NCBI GenBank assembly: GCA_024278435.1
Contig: JAJRTD010000296.1
Coordinates: forward strand, 1 to 11,074
Reading direction: 5' to 3'
DNA length: 11,074 bases
Source of the DNA: Gammaproteobacteria bacterium
Lineage (GTDB): Bacteria > Pseudomonadota > Gammaproteobacteria > SZUA-229
The notes under the pieces are model-generated. The model searched no databases, was not told the DNA's origin, and worked only from the letters and a program-made list of their open reading frames with translations. This document shows, piece by piece, positions 7,421 through 11,074 of this stretch. The position numbers and the translations under genes were made by a program. How positions within the stretch are numbered: the stretch's first letter is position 1; each line of letters starts with the position of its first letter.

Positions 7421-8503
7421 TTAATTTCTTCTACGACTGTCGTTTTTTCTGCGGTTATGTTCAACGGTTTCACCCAGGTGGGTCACCAGCGGGAAGCTGA
7501 CATCGGTGATCTTGCGCCATTCGCCGCGCCTCGGGGTCAGCTCGGTTTTGTTTTCCTGTATCACATGGCTGTCTTTGAGGAATTTCTGCAGCTGTAACAG
7601 GCGGTCCATTTTGGCCAGGTCTTTTTTACTCAGGTCCATGGCCGCATCCACCCAGATATCAACAATGTCATACAGGGTCTGTTTTGTAATCGGGTGCACC
7701 ATCTGGCGGATCTTTTTGATGGAACGAATGGTGTTGTGTGACTGGTTATGGCTTTTCAGGTAATCTTCCACCGCCTGCACGCCCTGGCCGTCTTCTACCA
7801 GTACGTCAATCACGCCCATGTCATAGAGTTCACCGGCCGACCAGGTCTTGCCGCTTAAAATCAGCCGTTCGGCAAGCGCCGGACCGATACGCCGGGTAAG
7901 CAGGTTGTAGGCGCCCATGCCGGGGAACAGGTTAAACATGATTTCAGGGAAACCCATTTTGGAACTGCGCTCGGCAATAATCACATCGCAGGACAGGGCG
8001 ATTTCAAAACCACCACCCAGCGCCTGTCCCTGCACCAGTGAAATCAGTGTAATGGGCAGATCCAGGTTATCAATGTTACGGTGCAGCAAGTTGATGCACT
8101 TGTGCGCGTAGTCCCTGAGCCGTTGCTTGTCACCGTCAGCGATCGATTGCCTGAACAATTCCAGGTCACCGCCAAGGTTATAGATGCCGGGAATTTTTGA
8201 AGCCAGTATCAGGTAACGGAACGGCCAGATAGAATCGGAATGCTGGGTCTTGTAAAGCGAGGTCAGCTGGTGTTGTGACTGGGTCAGTTCATCAATCAGC
8301 GTGGAGTTCATGCAGGGGCGTGGCTCCGGCTGCATCCAGCACCAGATCGAACTGGTTTCAGAATCATATCTTGTGGTGAACTGGGTAAAAGCATAAGGCT
8401 CCCCGTGGTGCTCCTGATGGTGCTCCCGGCCTTCTGTTTTTCCCTGTTTCTGTCGCTGTGTGGTATTTTTTTTGCGGGCAACTGCTGTATCGTCAATTTC
8501 CAT
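7421..8503 (-). CDS. RpfF-like crotonase, putative DSF-family signal synthase
   Basis: A 360-residue enoyl-CoA hydratase/isomerase-superfamily protein whose core matches RpfF of Xanthomonas (289 residues). RpfF dehydrates 3-hydroxyacyl-ACP to the cis-2-enoyl form and hydrolyses the thioester to release the DSF fatty acid. Seen here: PRPC at about 62-65, the oxyanion-loop motif NLGGDLELF at 109-117, QGQALGGGFEIALSC with E167, and the FPEIMFNLFPGMGAY segment with E187. The two glutamates are 20 apart, like the catalytic E141/E161 pair of RpfF. The segment DIWVDAAMDLSKKDLAKMDRL near 282-302 is also RpfF-like. Odd parts are a basic, His- and Gln-rich N-terminus of about 36 residues and an Arg-rich tail. 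ATG 8503 is preferred over GTG 8512 because AAGGTG stands six bases before it. It is divergent from the ACP operon, which suggests one pathway. An ordinary crotonase is unlikely; the product is unproven. Confidence 0.85.
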   Translation of the reverse strand: MEIDDTAVARKKNTTQRQKQGKTEGREHHQEHHGEPYAFTQFTTRYDSETSSIWCWMQPEPRPCMNSTLIDELTQSQHQLTSLYKTQHSDSIWPFRYLILASKIPGIYNLGGDLELFRQSIADGDKQRLRDYAHKCINLLHRNIDNLDLPITLISLVQGQALGGGFEIALSCDVIIAERSSKMGFPEIMFNLFPGMGAYNLLTRRIGPALAERLILSGKTWSAGELYDMGVIDVLVEDGQGVQAVEDYLKSHNQSHNTIRSIKKIRQMVHPITKQTLYDIVDIWVDAAMDLSKKDLAKMDRLLQLQKFLKDSHVIQENKTELTPRRGEWRKITDVSFPLVTHLGETVEHNRRKNDSRRRN

Positions 8504-8545
8504 TTTGATCACCTTTTTTATTATAAAACTGACACGATGCTGGGT

Positions 8546-8574
8546 ACTATACTGATTAGTTCCAGTTAAAACAA
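8546..8574 (-). promoter_or_regulatory. Putative sigma-70 promoter for the RpfF-like gene
   Basis: On the minus strand TATAGT (8551-8546, five of six matches to TATAAT) is preceded at exactly 17 bases by TTGTTT (8574-8569, three of six matches). The start point would fall near 8539, giving a leader of about 36 bases before ATG 8503. Position and spacing fit; the -35 is weak. Confidence 0.4.
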
Positions 8575-8751
8575 CAAATTAATTTATTTTTTAATAAGTT
8601 ACCCAATCCCTATGATATTAGTATGAAAAAATTATAGACGGCCACGCCGAGAATCAGTAGTATTAGATCCTGTATTAAACATATTAATCGATGTTTACTT
8701 ACCGGAAAGTAACGGGATTTAAATGCGGAGGGAACAGATAGAATCAACCAG

Positions 8752-8784
8752 TTCCATATCCATTAGTATAAAAATGGAATGGAA
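8752..8784. promoter_or_regulatory. 12-bp inverted repeat, possible operator or leader hairpin of the ACP operon
   Basis: TTCCATATCCATT (8752-8764) and AATGGAATGGAA (8773-8784) are reverse complements across 12 base pairs with a single extra base (A8758). The eight-base loop contains most of a -10-like TATAAA (8767-8772), although no good -35 lies at the right distance. The element ends 35 bases before the ACP start codon. It could be a repressor operator overlapping a promoter, or a hairpin in the mRNA leader. Confidence 0.5.
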
Positions 8785-8819
8785 TTACGCACACTAAAAA
8801 GAAAAAGAGTCTTATAATT

Positions 8820-9047
8820 ATGTCATTCGATACAGTTGTTGAAATAATCGTCGATACAGTGCATTGCCAGCCTGAGCACGTTAAACCCGAAGCCGAGCTT
8901 TCAGCCCTGGGCATCGGCTCCCTTGAAGCCATTACCGTTATCTTTGAACTCGAGGAAGCTTTCGATATCGAGATTCCAAACGAAGTTATTCCGTCGATAT
9001 TAACGGTCAATGACATTATGGTGAGACTGGAAGAAGCCCGTCAGTAA
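8820..9047 (+). CDS. Acyl carrier protein (phosphopantetheine-binding), cluster-dedicated
   Basis: A 75-residue acidic protein with the length and four-helix pattern of a type II acyl carrier protein. The phosphopantetheine attachment serine is S34 within LGIGSLEAI, at the start of helix II (SLEAITVIFELEEAFDIEI). Nearly all carrier proteins have DSL here; in this one the aspartate is glycine (GSL). The C-terminal part (IPSILTVNDIMVRLEE) matches helices III and IV. It is unlikely to be the housekeeping AcpP, which normally sits in the fab operon; here it is the first gene of an operon with a ketoacyl synthase 35 bases downstream and a methyltransferase after that. It presumably carries the growing acyl chain for those enzymes and for the divergent RpfF-like crotonase, since RpfF works on acyl-ACP. 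The Shine-Dalgarno (AAAGAG region) is modest. Confidence 0.9.
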   Translation: MSFDTVVEIIVDTVHCQPEHVKPEAELSALGIGSLEAITVIFELEEAFDIEIPNEVIPSILTVNDIMVRLEEARQ

Positions 9048-9082
9048 TTTTACCCGGTATTTATCACCTTAGAGAATTTTAA

Positions 9083-10297
9083 ATGAGCCGTTCCGTTGTT
9101 ATTACCGGGCTGGGTGCCATTTCGGCTGCCGGTTTAAATGTTGCCGATTTCTGGAATTCACTGAAAGCCGGTCGCAGTGCAATCAAACCGCTTAGCCCTG
9201 CGGTTGAAAATGTAAAAATTCGCTTTGCCGCCCAGCTATCAGATTATAATCCTGAAAAGCATTTCTCAGCAGAAGAACTGACCTTGCTCGACCGTTATGC
9301 ACAAATGGCCGTTATCGCGGCCAGGGAAGCGGCATCGGACGCCGGCCTGGAAATAAAAGACAATCCCCTTGAGTCCGCCGCTGTTATTGTCGGCAGTGGC
9401 TGCTGTGCCAAGCACACTGATGAAGACACCTGCGTACAGCTGTATGAAAAACATCGCAAGCGGGTACACCCGCTGACCATACCCAAGGGCATGCCCAGCG
9501 CTGCGGCCAGCATGGTCAGTTTTCACCTGGGCATCAAGGGGCCGTCGTTCGTCCTGTCCAGCGCCTGCTCATCCGGTTCGCATGCCATTATCCAGGGCAT
9601 GACCATGATCCAGTCGGGCATGGTTGATATGGCACTGGTTGGCGCCTCCGATGCACCGTTTACCTTTGGCCTGCTCAAGTCATGGGACGCCTTGCGCGTT
9701 GTCTCCGATGACACCTGCCGGCCTTTCTGTAAGGACCGCAGCGGCCTGATCCTGGGCGAGGGTGCCGGCATGCTGGTAATAGAGTCCAGGGAACATGCTG
9801 AAAAACGCGGGGCAAAGATGTATGCAGAACTGGCTGGCTGTGGCATGACTTCCGATGCCGGTCATATTACACGCCCGGATATAGACGGCATATCCGGCGC
9901 CATGAACCAGGCCCTGAAGATGGCCGGTATCGATGTCAGTGAGCTGGCTTATATCAATGCACACGGTACCGGTACCGAGCTCAATGACCTGACCGAAACC
10001 CGGGCCATCCACCAGGTTTTTGCCGGGCATGCGAAAAATATTGCGATCTCGTCAACCAAGGCAATACATGGCCATGCCCTGGGTGCCTCCAGCGCGCTGG
10101 AGCTGGTAGCCACCACCATGGCCATGGCGAACGATATTATTCCACCCACCGTCAACTATACAACGCCGGATGAGCAATGCGACCTGGACTATGTTCCCAA
10201 TACGGCGCGGCAACAGCGCATTGATACAGCGCTGTCCAACTCCTTTGCCTTTGGTGGATTAAACGCGGTCATCGCGCTTAAAAAACTCACACAATAA
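9083..10297 (+). CDS. Beta-ketoacyl-ACP synthase, FabF-like (KAS II type)
   Basis: A complete 404-residue thiolase-fold condensing enzyme, close to FabF length (about 413). The catalytic triad is intact: nucleophile C162 in SSACSSGSHA, H294 in NAHGTGT and H331 in STKAIHGHALGAS, with the conserved lysine K326. The C-terminal gatekeeper loop reads SNSFAFGG (F390), where FabF has SNSFGFGG. It would decarboxylate malonyl-ACP and condense it with an acyl primer, so it should lengthen an acyl chain by two carbons. The ACSSG nucleophile context and the segment around 100-135, including the CC at 107-108, differ from housekeeping FabF and resemble specialised or secondary-metabolite KAS enzymes. There is no chain-length-factor partner gene. 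It lies 35 bases after the ACP gene (AGAG upstream of the ATG) and only 9 bases before the methyltransferase, so the three are almost certainly one operon. Confidence 0.93.
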   Translation: MSRSVVITGLGAISAAGLNVADFWNSLKAGRSAIKPLSPAVENVKIRFAAQLSDYNPEKHFSAEELTLLDRYAQMAVIAAREAASDAGLEIKDNPLESAAVIVGSGCCAKHTDEDTCVQLYEKHRKRVHPLTIPKGMPSAAASMVSFHLGIKGPSFVLSSACSSGSHAIIQGMTMIQSGMVDMALVGASDAPFTFGLLKSWDALRVVSDDTCRPFCKDRSGLILGEGAGMLVIESREHAEKRGAKMYAELAGCGMTSDAGHITRPDIDGISGAMNQALKMAGIDVSELAYINAHGTGTELNDLTETRAIHQVFAGHAKNIAISSTKAIHGHALGASSALELVATTMAMANDIIPPTVNYTTPDEQCDLDYVPNTARQQRIDTALSNSFAFGGLNAVIALKKLTQ

Positions 10298-10306
10298 AGT
10301 CATATC

Positions 10307-11074
10307 ATGTCTAGCGATATCTATAAAACACTACGCGATAAAAACATTTACCCCTACGCTTCGGATGAACTGCTGAAATATGAAAAGCAGCTGACAAAAT
10401 ATTTCACCCGCGAATACAAACGTTACCGGAATGAACCGCAGCAGGTCATTGATATCAGCCAGGGGCCGCTGGCGCTGGCGGCTGATGACCTTGCCGACCA
10501 GCATTATGATGAAGGCATCGAGTTTTTCAAGACCTTCCTCGACAAAGAGACCATGTCCTATACCATGGCCTATTTTGACGAAGACCCTGACAAGGCCCTT
10601 GCCAGCGATAAAACACTGGGCGAAGCACAAACCGGCAAGTTCAGGCTAATTGCCTCAAGAATCAATTTTCAGGGGGCAGAACACCTGCTCAATATCGGCT
10701 GTGGTTTCGGTTATTTTGAATCGTTTCTGCTAGAGAATTACCCGCAGTTGAAGATCACCTCAACCACCCACAGTAAAGACCAGTTTGATTTTATTACCGG
10801 GCGCACAAAAGACAGCTCTGATGCACTGTCGTCTGATCGCTTCCAGCTGTTTTTCGGTGAAATCAACAGTGACACGGTTAACACCCTGGGCGCCGGCAAG
10901 TACGATGCCGCCTGTTCGGTCGGCCTGATGGAACAGATAAACAATATTGCTGAATTTTTTGACATCATCAGCCAGTTACTGGTGGCCGACGGCCGCATGT
11001 TTCACCACCTTATTGTATCGCGTGATTTAATTCCGCAGTTTCTTGACCCGGATAAAACCCTGATCGGCGACTAC
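10307..11074 (+). CDS. Cyclopropane-fatty-acid-synthase-like SAM methyltransferase, C-terminus cut by window edge
   Basis: The frame is open from ATG 10307 to the right edge, giving 256 residues of an unfinished protein. It follows the Cfa/mycolic acid cyclopropane synthase family: QHYDEGIEFFKTFLDKETMSYTMAYF at 65-90 (in two blocks, HYD...FF and FLD...YF), LGEAQTGK at 104-111, SAM motif I LLNIGCGFGYF at 127-137, SVGLMEQIN at 204-212 and LLVADGRMFHHLI at 224-236. Family members transfer a methyl from SAM to a cis double bond, giving a cyclopropane or a methyl branch. By alignment with E. coli Cfa, the bicarbonate ligands E239, H266 and I268 correspond to E209, H234 and I236, but the Cys139 position is M87. 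It begins 9 bases after the ketoacyl synthase stop, suggesting tight co-expression and an acyl-ACP or acyl-chain substrate. The substrate is inferred. Confidence 0.85.
   Translation, partial: MSSDIYKTLRDKNIYPYASDELLKYEKQLTKYFTREYKRYRNEPQQVIDISQGPLALAADDLADQHYDEGIEFFKTFLDKETMSYTMAYFDEDPDKALASDKTLGEAQTGKFRLIASRINFQGAEHLLNIGCGFGYFESFLLENYPQLKITSTTHSKDQFDFITGRTKDSSDALSSDRFQLFFGEINSDTVNTLGAGKYDAACSVGLMEQINNIAEFFDIISQLLVADGRMFHHLIVSRDLIPQFLDPDKTLIGDY

Larger units (their letters stand above)
8504..8819. other. AT-rich divergent control region between the RpfF-like gene and the ACP operon
   Basis: These 316 bases hold no convincing gene and are visibly richer in A and T than the genes on either side. 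Contents are a plausible leftward promoter (8546-8574), a small hairpin TTACTT/AAGTAA (8695-8700 with 8707-8712), two copies of ATTAGTATRAAAA (8617-8629 and 8762-8774) and a 12-bp inverted repeat (8752-8784). Such a layout fits joint control of the two divergent transcripts, but no regulator-binding motif was recognised. Confidence 0.6.

Noticed and set aside
7421..8512. RpfF-like gene starting at GTG 8512
   Set aside because: That GTG overlaps the AAGGTG ribosome-binding sequence that best serves ATG 8503, so the downstream ATG is preferred.
8695..8712. TTACTT/AAGTAA small hairpin as a regulator site
   Set aside because: A six-base stem in AT-rich DNA is too short to support on its own; it is only mentioned as part of the control region.
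8813..8818. Perfect TATAAT before the ACP start codon
   Set aside because: It is one base from the ATG, so a transcript from it would start inside the gene; it cannot be the ACP promoter and is likely chance in AT-rich DNA.
8744..9016. 90-residue minus-strand frame opposite the ACP gene
   Set aside because: It overlaps a convincing ACP coding sequence, is Ser/Ile/Thr rich and resembles an antisense shadow.

Overview
This window looks like chromosomal DNA from a gammaproteobacterium. The base composition is roughly balanced by eye. Five genes closely resemble enterobacterial-type housekeeping proteins: RlmA, DbpA, YbiT, RhlE and a YhiN/BaiN-like flavoprotein. No phage, transposase, CRISPR, tRNA or rRNA gene was seen. 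The genus cannot be named from sequence alone.

Positions 1-1848 hold two divergent genes: the flavoprotein (minus strand, cut by the left edge) and the 23S rRNA methyltransferase rlmA (plus strand). From 1994 to 7104 four genes follow on the minus strand. In transcription order they are rhlE (DEAD-box helicase), ybiT (ABC-F protein), a small NYN-domain protein and dbpA (DEAD-box helicase specific for 23S rRNA). With rlmA, this is a neighbourhood rich in ribosome and RNA functions. Two long dispersed-type palindromes lie in its spacers: 3961-4051 between ybiT and the NYN gene, and 7305-7407 upstream of rhlE. The second probably doubles as the terminator of the next gene.

Positions 7421-11074 are the most interesting part. 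A crotonase closely resembling RpfF, the synthase of diffusible signal factor (DSF), with both catalytic glutamates in place, is read leftward. A divergent operon read rightward encodes a dedicated acyl carrier protein, a FabF-like ketoacyl-ACP synthase with a complete Cys-His-His triad, and a cyclopropane-fatty-acid-synthase-like methyltransferase (cut by the right edge). The AT-rich region between them carries a plausible promoter for the crotonase and a 12-bp inverted repeat just upstream of the carrier protein gene. The layout suggests a small pathway making a modified fatty acyl product, possibly a DSF-like cis-2-enoic acid that is elongated on its own carrier and C-methylated or cyclopropanated. 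The product and role are inference.

No DSF sensor genes (rpfC/rpfG) are visible, but the cluster continues beyond the window.
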